Counted from the first letter of the stretch, positions 7,890-16,712 are shown. The stretch is 64,000 bases of DNA from Nocardioides sp. WS12 (GCF_014108865.1 NZ_CP053928.1:3286001-3350000), one strand, 5' to 3'. Numbers and translations: made by a program. The notes: generated from the letters alone by a model not told the origin.

Positions 7890-9056
7890 TCAGCCCAGGC
7901 GCTCGATGATCGTCACGTTGGCCTGACCGCCGCCCTCGCACATCGTCTGCAGGGCGTAGCGGCCCCCGGTGCGCTCGAGTTCGTTGAGCATCGTGGTCAT
8001 CAGGCGGGTCCCGGTCGCGCCGATCGGGTGACCGAGGGCGATGCCGCCGCCGTTGACGTTGACCTTCTCGTGCGGCGCGCCGGTCTCCTTCATCCAGGCC
8101 AGCACGACCGAGGCGAAGGCCTCGTTGCACTCGAAGAGGTCGATGTCGTCGATCGAGAGTCCGGACTTCGCGAGGGCGTGCTTGGTCGCCTCGATCGGAC
8201 CCGTGAGCATCCAGACCGGGTCGTCGCCACGCACCGACAGGTGCACGACGCGAGCCCGCGGCGTCAGGTCGTGGTCCTTCACGGCCTGCTCGGAGGCGAT
8301 CAACATCGCGGACGAGGCGTCGCAGATCTGCGACGCGACAGCGGCCGTGATCCGGCCGCCGGGAGCCAGCGGTTCGAGGCCCGCCATCTTCTCCAGCGAC
8401 GTCTCGCGGGGGCACTGGTCGACGTCGAAGACGGTGCCGTCCTCCAACGTGAACGGCACGATCTCGCGGGCAAAGCGGCCTTCGGCGATCGCCGTCCGCG
8501 CGCGGGTGTGCGACGCGAGGGCGTACTGCTCCATGTCCAGGCGGGAGATGTCCCACTTGGCGGCGATCATCTCGGCGGAGTTGAACTGGCTGACCTCGAC
8601 GTCGCCGTAGCGCTTGGCCCAGCCGGGCGACTCGGCGAACGGCGTGGTGAAGCCGTACTGCTGGCCGACCAGCATTGCGGCGGAGATCGGGATGGCACTC
8701 ATGTTCTGCACGCCACCGGCGATGACCAGATCCTGGGTGCCGGACATGACGCCCTGAGCAGCGAAGTGCACGGCCTGCTGGGACGAGCCGCACTGACGGT
8801 CGATCGTCACACCGGGCACGTGGTCCGGAAGCCCAGCGACCAGCCACGCCGTACGGGCCACGTCGCCGGCCTGGGAGCCGATGGTGTCGCAACAACCGAG
8901 GATCACGTCGTCCACGGCGCCGGGGTCGATCCCGGTGCGCTCGACCAGGGCCGCGAGCGTGTGCGCGGCAAGGTCGGCGGAGTGGACAGCGGCGAGCGCT
9001 CCCCCGCGCTTGCCGACCGCGGTGCGGGCAGCGTCGATGATGTAGGCCTCAGGCAT
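7890..9056 (-). CDS. fadA6: Acetyl-CoA acetyltransferase FadA6 (steroid ring C/D degradation thiolase)
   Basis: The 388-residue protein starts MPEAYIIDAARTAVGKRGGA and follows the thiolase pattern: DRQCGSSQQA with the nucleophilic Cys near 90, GGIALGHPIGATG with the catalytic His, and QTMCEGGGQAN with the second Cys. From memory it matches M. tuberculosis FadA6 (Rv3556c) closely. FadA6 acts in the KstR2-controlled HIP pathway, cleaving a beta-ketoacyl-CoA. It is the last gene of the fadE30-ipdF-kstR2-fadA6 unit and overlaps kstR2 by 8 nt. Confidence 0.92.
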   Translation of the reverse strand: MPEAYIIDAARTAVGKRGGALAAVHSADLAAHTLAALVERTGIDPGAVDDVILGCCDTIGSQAGDVARTAWLVAGLPDHVPGVTIDRQCGSSQQAVHFAAQGVMSGTQDLVIAGGVQNMSAIPISAAMLVGQQYGFTTPFAESPGWAKRYGDVEVSQFNSAEMIAAKWDISRLDMEQYALASHTRARTAIAEGRFAREIVPFTLEDGTVFDVDQCPRETSLEKMAGLEPLAPGGRITAAVASQICDASSAMLIASEQAVKDHDLTPRARVVHLSVRGDDPVWMLTGPIEATKHALAKSGLSIDDIDLFECNEAFASVVLAWMKETGAPHEKVNVNGGGIALGHPIGATGTRLMTTMLNELERTGGRYALQTMCEGGGQANVTIIERLG

Positions 9057-9672
9057 GGGTGTTCCTCTCAGCGATCCCGTCGAGCAGGATCCGGACGTAC
9101 TGGTCAGCGATGTCGGTGTGGGTGAGGTCGCGCCCGGGGCGGTACCAGCGCACGGCCACCCACACCGTGTCGCGGATGAAGCGGTAGGTGAGGGTCACGT
9201 CGAGGTCGGAGCGCAGGACACCGGTGCGCACGCCCTCCTCGATCAGCGTGACCCAGACCTGGCGGGACTGGGCGTTGCGGTCGGCGAGATAGCCGAAGCG
9301 CTCGAACGTGCCGAGGTGGTCGGCATCGTTCTGGAAGATCGCCACCTCGTGCGGGTGCTTGTCGATCGCCTCGAACGAGACCCGGACGGCGGCCTCGAGC
9401 TTGGTGCGGGCGTCGTCGCTGCTGGCCAGGATGGCGTCGTACTGCCCGAAGAGCTCCTCCTGGAAGGTCGACAGGATCTCGTCGACCATCGACTCCTTGG
9501 AGTCGAAGTGGTGGTAAAGGCTGCCGTTCTGGATGCCCGCAGCGTCGGCGATGTCGCGCACCGTCGTGGCCCGGAAGCCCTTGTTCGCGAAGACGCCGGC
9601 CGCGATCGCGAGCAGCTGCTCGCGGCGGCTGGGTCCGGCGCCGTTGGATTCAGGCGTGCTGACTGCTGACAC
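9049..9672 (-). CDS. kstR2: TetR family repressor KstR2
   Basis: The 207-residue protein has an N-terminal TetR helix-turn-helix (RATTVRDIADAAGIQNGSLY, about residues 34-53) and a C-terminal domain with RFIRDTVWVAVRWYRPG, as in M. tuberculosis KstR2 (Rv3557c). KstR2 represses the genes for the last two steroid rings and is released by HIP-CoA. The start is GTG at 9672, overlapping ipdF by 23 nt. Its likely operator is the palindrome at 11675-11694 in front of its own operon, so it should be autoregulated. Confidence 0.92.
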   Translation of the reverse strand: MSAVSTPESNGAGPSRREQLLAIAAGVFANKGFRATTVRDIADAAGIQNGSLYHHFDSKESMVDEILSTFQEELFGQYDAILASSDDARTKLEAAVRVSFEAIDKHPHEVAIFQNDADHLGTFERFGYLADRNAQSRQVWVTLIEEGVRTGVLRSDLDVTLTYRFIRDTVWVAVRWYRPGRDLTHTDIADQYVRILLDGIAERNTHA

Positions 9673-10453
9673 TGATCACCTCACCGGTCAGGTACGACGA
9701 GTAGTCGCTTGCGAGGAACACCATCACGTTGGCCACCTCCCACGGGGCCGCGGCGCGCCCGAATGCTTCGCGCTGCTTGAGTTCGTGGAGCAGTTCGGGC
9801 GACGTCACCTTCTCCAGGAAGGGGTGCATCGCCAGGCTGGGCGAGACCGCGTTGACCCGGATGCCGTGCGGCGCGAGGTCGAGCGCGGAGCAGCGGGTCA
9901 GCGCCATCACGCCGGCCTTGGCGGCGGCGTAGTGGGCCTGGCCCTCCTGCGCGCGCCATCCGATCACCGAGGCGTTGTTGATGATGATGCCCTTCTTGCC
10001 GGCGGCGACGAAGCGCTGCCCGGCCGCGCGCGTGGCGCGCATGGTGCCAGTCAGCGTGATGTCGATGACCCGGTTCCAGGTCTCGTCAGTCACCTCGAGG
10101 ATCGAGTCAGTGCCACCCAGTCCCGCGTTGTTGATGAGGACGTCGACGCCGCCGAACTCGTCGGCCGCGTCGAGGAGGGCCTGGATGTCCTCCTCCAGGG
10201 TCACGTTGCAGACGAGTTGGCGGACCCGGTCCGCGCCGAACTCGGCGCCCAGCGCCTCCTCGGCCTCCTTGAGGCGACGCTCGTGCGTGTCGCTGAAGAC
10301 GACCGCCTTCGCGCCCTCCTCCAGTGCCCGTCGTACGACGGCCGCTCCGATCCCGGCACCGGCGGCTGCCGTCACCACGATGACCTTGCCGGCCAGCAGG
10401 TTGTGCCCCGGAACGTAGTCGGGGGTGGGCTGTTCTTCGCGAGTGATCGTCAT
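9650..10453 (-). CDS. ipdF: Short-chain dehydrogenase IpdF (HIP pathway)
   Basis: This 267-residue SDR has the cofactor motif TAAAGAGIG (about residues 28-36), NNAG (about 108-111), and the catalytic set with NNASV, YAAAKAG (Tyr/Lys). The C-terminus ASDYSSYLTGEVISVSSQHA closely resembles the M. tuberculosis Rv3559c product as I recall it. That enzyme is assigned to oxidation of a hydroxylated HIP-derived CoA thioester. It overlaps fadE30 by 4 nt (ATGA), showing co-translation. Confidence 0.88.
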   Translation of the reverse strand: MTITREEQPTPDYVPGHNLLAGKVIVVTAAAGAGIGAAVVRRALEEGAKAVVFSDTHERRLKEAEEALGAEFGADRVRQLVCNVTLEEDIQALLDAADEFGGVDVLINNAGLGGTDSILEVTDETWNRVIDITLTGTMRATRAAGQRFVAAGKKGIIINNASVIGWRAQEGQAHYAAAKAGVMALTRCSALDLAPHGIRVNAVSPSLAMHPFLEKVTSPELLHELKQREAFGRAAAPWEVANVMVFLASDYSSYLTGEVISVSSQHA

Positions 10454-11664
10454 CCGCGTGGCTCCTTCGGTAGTCCCAGTACTCGCTCAGCGAGGATGTT
10501 CTTCTGAATCTCGTCGCTGCCGCCGTAGAGGGTGTCGGCACGGGAGAAGAGGAAGAGCCGCTGGTGTTCGTCGAGGTCGTAGGACCCCGACGCCGCCGCA
10601 GAGGGGCGGGACAGCAGCCCGTCGGCACCGGCGACGTCCATGGCGACCTCACCAAGAGTGCGGTGCCAGGTGGCCCAGGCCAGTTTGAAGATCGATCCGG
10701 CACCGCCGCCGGCAGCCGAGTCCTGGCCGCCCTCGACCAGCGCCAGCGAGCGCAGCGCGAAGCTGCGGATCACGGCGAGCTCGGTCTTCGACCGCGCCAG
10801 CCGGTCCCTGACGATCGGGTCGTCGATCGAGCCGTTGGCCTGGGCGCGAGCGATGACGGTGTCGAGTTCGCGCTCGAACCCGACGGTCTGGCCGAGCGTC
10901 GACACGCCGCGCTCGAAGCCGAGCAGGCCCATCGCCACGCCCCAGCCTCGTCCGGGATCGCCGACGACCATGTCGGCCGCCGTGCGGGCGCCGGTGAAGA
11001 AGACCTCGTTGAACTCCGAGCCACTGGTGAGTTGCTCGATCGGCCGGATCTCGACGCCGGGCTGATCGAGCGGGACGAGCAGGAAGGACAGGCCCTGGTG
11101 GCGGACCGATCCGGGCTCGGTGCGGGCCACGACGAAGCACCAGTCGGACAGGTGGGCCAGCGACGTCCACACCTTCTGGCCGTCGATCACCCACTCGCCC
11201 GTGGAGTCATCGAGCCGCGCCTTCGTCTGCACGTTCGCCAGGTCGGAACCAGCGCCCGGTTCGGAGTAGCCCTGCGACCAGAGTTCACGGACCGCAACGA
11301 TCTCGGGCAGGAAGCGCTTCTTCTGCTCCTCGGTGCCGAAAGCAATGAGAGTGGGGCCGAGCAGTTGCTCACCCAGGTGGTTCACGCCGGCAGGCGCGTC
11401 GGCCCGGGCGTACTCCTCGTGGAAGATCACCTGTTGCCACAACGAGAGCCCCCGACCGCCGTACTCCTTCGGCCAGCCGACGGCGGTCCAGCCGTGCTCG
11501 GCAAGGAGTCGGTTCCAGGCCAGTCGTTCTTCGTGCGCCTCGTGCTCGCGCCCCGGACCACCGCGGCCGCGCAGGTCGGCCCACTCGCCGGTCAGGTGCT
11601 CGGCGAGCCAGGAACGGATCTCCGCGCGGAAGGCACGGTCCTCGGCGCTCTCGGTCAGGTCCAC
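10450..11664 (-). CDS. fadE30: Acyl-CoA dehydrogenase FadE30
   Basis: From the GTG at 11664 the protein has 404 residues and begins VDLTESAEDRAFRAEIRSWL. It has the ACAD signatures QGYSEPGAGSDLA (about residues 130-142), VWTSLAHLSDW and a C-terminal YGGSDEIQKNILAERVLGLP. In M. tuberculosis FadE30 (Rv3560c) dehydrogenates HIP-CoA. The start is fixed by a TATGGT hexamer 6 nt upstream, at the edge of the KstR2 box. It is the first gene of the leftward operon. Confidence 0.92.
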   Translation of the reverse strand: MDLTESAEDRAFRAEIRSWLAEHLTGEWADLRGRGGPGREHEAHEERLAWNRLLAEHGWTAVGWPKEYGGRGLSLWQQVIFHEEYARADAPAGVNHLGEQLLGPTLIAFGTEEQKKRFLPEIVAVRELWSQGYSEPGAGSDLANVQTKARLDDSTGEWVIDGQKVWTSLAHLSDWCFVVARTEPGSVRHQGLSFLLVPLDQPGVEIRPIEQLTSGSEFNEVFFTGARTAADMVVGDPGRGWGVAMGLLGFERGVSTLGQTVGFERELDTVIARAQANGSIDDPIVRDRLARSKTELAVIRSFALRSLALVEGGQDSAAGGGAGSIFKLAWATWHRTLGEVAMDVAGADGLLSRPSAAASGSYDLDEHQRLFLFSRADTLYGGSDEIQKNILAERVLGLPKEPRG

Positions 11665-11670
11665 GTCGCC

Positions 11671-11698
11671 ACCATACCAAGCAAATGCTTGGTAGGGT
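11671..11698. promoter_or_regulatory. KstR2-type operator between two divergent leaderless promoters
   Basis: TACCAAGCAAATGCTTGGTA (11675-11694) is a perfect 9-bp inverted repeat around AA, with the CAAG/CTTG core of the KstR2 motif. Its edges coincide with candidate -10 hexamers: TATGGT on the minus strand (11676-11671), 6 nt before the fadE30 GTG, and TAGGGT on the plus strand (11693-11698), 6 nt before the fadD3 ATG. Bound repressor would cover both start regions within a 40-nt gap. Confidence 0.88.
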
Positions 11699-11704
11699 GC
11701 AGGC

Positions 11705-13174
11705 ATGGACACGATTCCCGCCGTCTTGCGCAGGGCCGCGGACCAGTACGGCGCGAAGCCGGCGTACGTCGACGGTGACCGCACCGTCTCATTCACCGGG
11801 ATCCTCGAGGCCGTACGACGCACCGCCGCCGGTTACCGGGAGCGTGGCTTCCTGCCCGGTGAACGCGCCGCGATCTGGGCGCCGAACAGCATCGACTGGG
11901 TCGTCGCCGCCCTTGCTGTCTCCTACGCCGGCGGCACCCTGGTGCCCCTGAACTCCCGCTACACCGGCCACGAGGCCGCCGACATCATCGACCGGTCGGG
12001 GGCCAGCCTGGTGATCGTGGCCGACGGCTTCCTGGGCCGCCACCAGATCGACGAACTGCGGAATGCCTCCAGCCTGAGCAACGTCCGCGAGGTCATCGAC
12101 ATCGCTGCACTGGCGGACCTCGCCGTGGACCCCGGCGCGATCGACGAGACCGCTGAAGCCGTCACCCCCGACGACGTCGCCGACATCCTCTTCACCTCCG
12201 GCACGACGGGGCAGCCGAAGGGCGCGATGAGCGCTCACCGCCAGACCGTCGGTGTCGCGCGGGCGTGGGGCGAACTCGGCGGAGTGACCGCTGACGACCG
12301 CTACCTCGTGGTCAACCCGTTCTTCCACGCGTTCGGTTACAAGGTCGGCATCGTCACCGGGCTGACCACCGGCGCGACGCTGTACCCGCTCGCCACCTTC
12401 GACCTCGACAAGACGTTGGCGCTCATCGAGTCGGCGCAGATCACCGTGCTGCCGGGAGCGCCCGCGATCTACCAGTCGATCCTGGCCGCCCCGAGCCGCG
12501 CCGACCATGACCTCACCTCGTTGCGACTCGCAGTGACCGGTGCCGCGGTCGTGCCCGTCGTACTCATCGAGCGAATGCGTGCGGAACTCGGCATCGACAC
12601 CGTGGTCACGGCCTTCGGCATGACCGAGGCGGTTGTCGTGACGATGGCCCGCGACGGCGACCCGACCGAATTGGTCGCCACGACCTGTGGACGCGCGATC
12701 CCGCGGATGGAGACCCGGATCGACGAATCCGGCGAACTCCTCGTCCGCGGCGACTTCGTGATGCTCGGCTACCTCGACAACCCCGAGGCGACCGCCGAGG
12801 CGATCGACACCGACGGCTGGCTGCACACCGGCGACATCGGCGTGATGGACGAACAGGGCAACCTGAAGATCACCGACCGCCTCAAGGACATGTACATCTC
12901 CGGCGGATTCAACGTCTACCCGGCCGAAGTCGAACAGGCGCTGATGCGGATGGACGGCGTCACCGACGTCGCCGTCATCGGCGTCCCCGACGAGCGGATG
13001 GGCGAGGTGGGCAAGGCCTTTCTCGTCGGTACGCCGTCGGCCGAGGAAGTCATCGCGTTCGCGAAGGACCGCCTCGCCAACTTCAAGGTGCCCCGATCGG
13101 TGGAGACCGTCGACGCACTCCCCCGCAATCTGGGCGGGAAAGTCCTGAAGACAGAGTTGAGGAACAGAAACTGA
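11705..13174 (+). CDS. fadD3: HIP-CoA synthetase FadD3 (acyl-CoA ligase)
   Basis: The 489-residue protein carries the AMP-binding signature FTSGTTGQPKGAM (about residues 163-175), the GWLHTGDIG motif and the C-terminal lysine segment NLGGKVLKTEL. Position and sequence match FadD3 (Rv3561), which activates the steroid-derived propionate HIP with CoA and ATP and so commits it to ring C/D degradation. It is the first gene of the rightward unit; the stop overlaps the fadE31 ATG by 1 nt. Confidence 0.92.
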   Translation: MDTIPAVLRRAADQYGAKPAYVDGDRTVSFTGILEAVRRTAAGYRERGFLPGERAAIWAPNSIDWVVAALAVSYAGGTLVPLNSRYTGHEAADIIDRSGASLVIVADGFLGRHQIDELRNASSLSNVREVIDIAALADLAVDPGAIDETAEAVTPDDVADILFTSGTTGQPKGAMSAHRQTVGVARAWGELGGVTADDRYLVVNPFFHAFGYKVGIVTGLTTGATLYPLATFDLDKTLALIESAQITVLPGAPAIYQSILAAPSRADHDLTSLRLAVTGAAVVPVVLIERMRAELGIDTVVTAFGMTEAVVVTMARDGDPTELVATTCGRAIPRMETRIDESGELLVRGDFVMLGYLDNPEATAEAIDTDGWLHTGDIGVMDEQGNLKITDRLKDMYISGGFNVYPAEVEQALMRMDGVTDVAVIGVPDERMGEVGKAFLVGTPSAEEVIAFAKDRLANFKVPRSVETVDALPRNLGGKVLKTELRNRN

Positions 13175-14349
13175 TGGATCTCGAACTGAGCGAGTCCGAA
13201 CTGGCCTTCCAGGCCGAGGCACGCGCCTGGCTGGCCGCGAACGTCCCGGCTGAGCCGCTGCCGTCGCTGGACACCGCCGAGGGCTTCGAACTGCACCGCC
13301 AGTGGGAAGCAAGGCTGTCGGAGGCACGGTGGTCCGTCGTGTCCTGGCCCGAGGAGTACCACGGCCGCGGCGCTTCACTGGTCGAGTGGGTCATCTTCGA
13401 AGAGGAGTACTACCGAGCCGACGCACCCCTGCGGGTGGGCCAGAACGGAATCTTCCTGCTGTCTCCGATCCTGTTCGAGCACGGCACCAAGGACCAGCAG
13501 GACCGGTTCCTGCCGTCGATGGCGACCGGCGAGAAGGTCTGGGCCCAGTGCTGGAGCGAGCCCGAGGCCGGCTCCGACCTCGCCTCGCTGCGCTCGACCG
13601 CCCGCCGGGACGACGACCGCGGGGGCTGGGTGCTCAACGGCCAGAAGATCTGGTGCTCGCGCGCCGCCCTCGCCCATTGGGGCTTCGGCCTGTTCCGCAG
13701 CGACCCGGAGGCACAGAAGCACTCCGGGCTCACCTACTTCCTGTTCCCCCTCGACGCCGACGGCGTCACGGTGCGCCCGATCGCCCAACTCGACGGTGAA
13801 GCCGGCTTCGCAGAGGTGTTCTTCGACGACGTCTTCGTCCCTGACGCCGACGTCCTCGGCGCCCCCGGTGACGGCTGGCGCGTGGCCATGAGTACGGCGG
13901 GCAACGAGCGCGGTCTCTCGCTGCGCTCCCCTGGCCGGTTCACTGCCGCGGCCGACCGGCTCGTCACCTTGTACGAGGAGCGCCTTGGTTTCGAGGCTCG
14001 CGAGCTCGCACCTCAACCAGCGGCGGCGGACGCGGCCGTCGACGCATGGATCAAGGCCGAGGCCTACCGCCTCTACACGTGGGGCACGGTCACGAAGCTC
14101 AAGGACGGCGGCGACATCGGCGCCGCTGGCTCGGTCAACAAGGTGTGGTGGAGCGAGCTCGACATCGCCCTGCACGAGACCGCCCTCGACCTGCTCGGCT
14201 CCTCGGCTGAGCTCGAGTCGCGCTGGCTCGACGGCTACACCTTCTCGCTGTCCGGTCCGATCTACGCGGGCACCAACGAGATCCAGCGCAACATCATCGC
14301 CGAGCGGATCCTCGGTCTGCCGCGCGAGCCGAAGGGAGTCCAGAAGTGA
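13174..14349 (+). CDS. fadE31: Acyl-CoA dehydrogenase subunit FadE31
   Basis: The 391-residue ACAD has QCWSEPEAGSDLASLRST (about residues 124-141) and the C-terminal YAGTNEIQRNIIAERILGLP. FadE31 is reported to pair with FadE32 or FadE33 to form alpha2beta2 dehydrogenases in mycobacteria. Residues about 271-283 (FEARELAPQPA) are encoded by an interspersed palindromic repeat inserted in frame, in the region between the middle and C-terminal ACAD domains. Translationally coupled to fadD3 and fadE32. Confidence 0.9.
   Translation: MDLELSESELAFQAEARAWLAANVPAEPLPSLDTAEGFELHRQWEARLSEARWSVVSWPEEYHGRGASLVEWVIFEEEYYRADAPLRVGQNGIFLLSPILFEHGTKDQQDRFLPSMATGEKVWAQCWSEPEAGSDLASLRSTARRDDDRGGWVLNGQKIWCSRAALAHWGFGLFRSDPEAQKHSGLTYFLFPLDADGVTVRPIAQLDGEAGFAEVFFDDVFVPDADVLGAPGDGWRVAMSTAGNERGLSLRSPGRFTAAADRLVTLYEERLGFEARELAPQPAAADAAVDAWIKAEAYRLYTWGTVTKLKDGGDIGAAGSVNKVWWSELDIALHETALDLLGSSAELESRWLDGYTFSLSGPIYAGTNEIQRNIIAERILGLPREPKGVQK
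13987..14023 (+). repeat. Palindromic interspersed element inside fadE31
   Basis: GGTTTCGAGGCTCGC, then GA, then GCTCGCACCTCAACCAGCGG: a 37-nt copy of the element at 1229-1267 and 14798-14836. It is read in frame and adds about 12 residues to the protein. The left and right arms match the other copies almost base for base while the centre differs. Confidence 0.8.
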
Positions 14350-15257
14350 GATTCGAACTCACCACCGACCAGCAGGACTTCGCGGCATCCCTCGAGTCCT
14401 TGCTGTCCGCCTCCGACACCGTCGGAGCCGCCCGCGCGTGGGCCGAGGGCAACCACGACGCCGGACTCAAGCTCTGGCAGCGGCTCGCCGAGCAGGGCCT
14501 CACGATGCTCGCCACCGAGGCGACGCCCGTCGAGATCTGCGTCGCGTTCGAGGCGCTCGGGCGGCATGCGGTCCCCGGGCCGTGGGTCGAGTCGGCGGCC
14601 TACCTGCCGCTCGCCCTGGGTCGCGAGATCGAGGGTGTGGCCACGGTGGCGGTCCCTCCGCACGTGCCCTACGCGCTCGACGCGGATGTCGCTGACGAGG
14701 TGTACGTCGCCGGGCCGGACGGTTTGTCCGAGGCAACGGCCGGTGAGCTGCACGTCTCCGTGGATCGGGCGCGGCGCCTCTTCGACGTCAGCCCGGAGGT
14801 TTCGAGGCTCGCTGACGCTCGCACCTCAACCACCGAGGCGTTCGACCTGGCTGTCCTCGCCACCGCCGCCCAACTCCTCGGCGCGGGCGAACGGGTGCTC
14901 GCGGACTCGGTCACCTACGTGAAGCAGCGCAAGCAGTTCGGGCGCGAGATCGGTTCCTACCAGGCGATCAAGCACCAGCTGGCCGACGTGCGGATCGCGC
15001 TGGACTTCGCGCGGCCACTGGTCTTCGGCGCCGCCCTCGACCCGACGCCGCGGTCGGTGTCGGCCGCCAAGGTCGCCTGCGGAGACGCGGCCTACCTCGC
15101 CTCGCGGGTGGGCCTCCAGGTCCACGGAGCGATCGGCTACACCCAGGAGTTCGACCTCAGCATCTGGATCACGAAGATCCGGGCCCTGGTCACCGCCTGG
15201 GGAACGCCGGCGTTCCACCGTGCGCGCATTCTCGACTCGCTGCTGGCGGCGCGATGA
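14346..15257 (+). CDS. fadE32: Acyl-CoA dehydrogenase-like subunit FadE32
   Basis: This 303-residue protein is a shorter ACAD-like partner subunit with YVKQRKQFGREIGSYQAIKH (about residues 192-211) and LQVHGAIGYTQEFDL. It starts with GTG at 14346, overlapping the fadE31 stop (GTGA), and its stop overlaps the fadE33 ATG (ATGA). Residues about 151-163 (VSRLADARTSTTE) come from a second copy of the palindromic element. In mycobacteria FadE32 assembles with FadE31; the exact acyl-CoA substrate is in the HIP pathway. Confidence 0.88.
   Translation: MRFELTTDQQDFAASLESLLSASDTVGAARAWAEGNHDAGLKLWQRLAEQGLTMLATEATPVEICVAFEALGRHAVPGPWVESAAYLPLALGREIEGVATVAVPPHVPYALDADVADEVYVAGPDGLSEATAGELHVSVDRARRLFDVSPEVSRLADARTSTTEAFDLAVLATAAQLLGAGERVLADSVTYVKQRKQFGREIGSYQAIKHQLADVRIALDFARPLVFGAALDPTPRSVSAAKVACGDAAYLASRVGLQVHGAIGYTQEFDLSIWITKIRALVTAWGTPAFHRARILDSLLAAR
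14798..14836 (+). repeat. Palindromic interspersed element inside fadE32
   Basis: GGTTTCGAGGCTCGC, then TGAC, then GCTCGCACCTCAACCACCG: 39 nt, almost identical to the copy at 1229-1267. It is translated in frame without a stop and lies between the N-terminal part and the helical C-terminal domain of FadE32. Confidence 0.8.
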
Positions 15258-16240
15258 GGTTCGCACTCAGCGAGGAGCAGGCCGAACTCGCCTCCACCAT
15301 CCGGAGCGTGCTGGAGAAGCGGGCCGACTCCACCGCCGTGCGTGCCGCCTCGACGTCGCCCACCGGCCACGACGAAGCGCTCTGGGCGACCCTGTGTGAA
15401 CAGATCGGTGTCGCGGCCCTCAACATCCCCGAGCAGTACGACGGCGTGGGCGCCACGTTCTTCGAGACCGCCGTGGTCCTGGAGGAGCTCGGCCGCTCAC
15501 TCGCGCCCTCTCCGCTGCTCGCCACGGTCGTGGCAGCCGAAGCCCTGCTCGCAGCAGGCATGGAGGACGCGAAGCAGCGCCTGCTCCCCCGCATCGCGGC
15601 CGGCGAGATCGCGACGATCGTGCTCGACGGTCCGGTGATGGATGCCGACCGCGCCGCCATCGTGCTGGCCGTCGTCGGGAACGACCTCGTCGAGGTCGCC
15701 GGCGCCACCACCACGTGGACCGAGTCGATGGACCAGTCCGTCCGGCTCGGCCGCCTGGACCTCGACGGCGCGCAGACGACCGTCGTCGGCGACGGCGCGG
15801 CGGCACGCAAGCGCGCCGAACTCATTGGCGCAGCGGCCGTTTCCGCGCTCGCTGTCGGCCTGTGCGACCGAGCCCTGCAGATGACCACCGACTACACGAA
15901 GGAACGGGTCCAGTTCGGCCGCCCGATCGGCTCCTTCCAGGCGATCAAGCACCGCCTGGCCGAGGTGTTCGCCCGGACCGAGCTGGCGCGCTCAGCGAGC
16001 TGGGCGGCGTCGTACGCACTGGCCGAGGGCGAAGACCCCGGCGACGCGGCGTTCCTGACCCACTCAGCGGCGTCGTACGCGCTCGAGACGGCTCAGCTGG
16101 CGGCGAGCGAGTGCATCCAGCTGCACGGGGGCATCGCGATCACCTGGGAACACGACGCGCACCTGGTCTTCAAGCGAGCTCATTCGCTGAGTCACCTCTT
16201 CGGCGCACCGCACCGACACCGGGAATCCGTGGCGCTCTGA
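15254..16240 (+). CDS. fadE33: Acyl-CoA dehydrogenase-like subunit FadE33
   Basis: The 328-residue protein begins MRFALSEEQAELASTIRSVL and has YTKERVQFGRPIGSFQAIKH (about residues 214-233) and CIQLHGGIAITWEHDAHLVF. It corresponds to FadE33 (Rv3564), the alternative partner of FadE31. It is last in the fadD3-fadE31-fadE32-fadE33 unit, every junction of which overlaps. The last 71 bp are antisense to the TetR-like ORF at 16170-16676. Confidence 0.9.
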   Translation: MRFALSEEQAELASTIRSVLEKRADSTAVRAASTSPTGHDEALWATLCEQIGVAALNIPEQYDGVGATFFETAVVLEELGRSLAPSPLLATVVAAEALLAAGMEDAKQRLLPRIAAGEIATIVLDGPVMDADRAAIVLAVVGNDLVEVAGATTTWTESMDQSVRLGRLDLDGAQTTVVGDGAAARKRAELIGAAAVSALAVGLCDRALQMTTDYTKERVQFGRPIGSFQAIKHRLAEVFARTELARSASWAASYALAEGEDPGDAAFLTHSAASYALETAQLAASECIQLHGGIAITWEHDAHLVFKRAHSLSHLFGAPHRHRESVAL

Positions 16241-16676
16241 TCACGCGCCGGCTGCTCCGGGACGGCGGGGGCACCAGCGAATTGGTCTCCGGATGGACGA
16301 CGGCCGTGAAGCCGTCCTCGCCCTGGAGCGCCGCACGGATCGAGGGCGCGGCCAGACGCACGACCTCGTCGACCGTCGCGGAGGCCAGCGGTTCCAGTTT
16401 CAGGACGTAGCGAGCCATGGCCAGCCCGATCAACTGCGACGCCACCAGTTCGGCCTTCATCGCCGACATCTGGCGACGCTCCGAGATGGGCATGAAGCGC
16501 GGATTCAGGACGGCCTTGTTGATCCAGCCATAGAGCTTGGGCGCACCCGGACCAAAGCGCGTGGAGTTCCTGACCAGGCCCAGCATCCGCTGACGCGTGC
16601 GCGGGTGCTCACAGAGCAGCAAAAAACGCCGCAGCAGGCGGATCGCGAAGTCTTCGGTGGGGTCAAGGCTGTGCAT
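16170..16676 (-). pseudogene. TetR C-terminal-domain-like remnant without DNA-binding domain
   Basis: The ORF begins MHSLDPTEDFAIRLLRRFLLLCEHP and resembles the ligand-binding half of TetR regulators. No helix-turn-helix is encoded: an in-frame TAG lies at 16695-16697, and the upstream DNA belongs to the serine protease gene. The C-terminal 24 or so residues run antisense through fadE33 and look unconserved. It may be a decayed regulator or, less likely, a functional short protein. No clear ribosome binding site. Confidence 0.5.
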
Positions 16677-16712
16677 GTCGCTTCGATGGTGCCCTAGCAG
16701 CAGGGGATTTCG

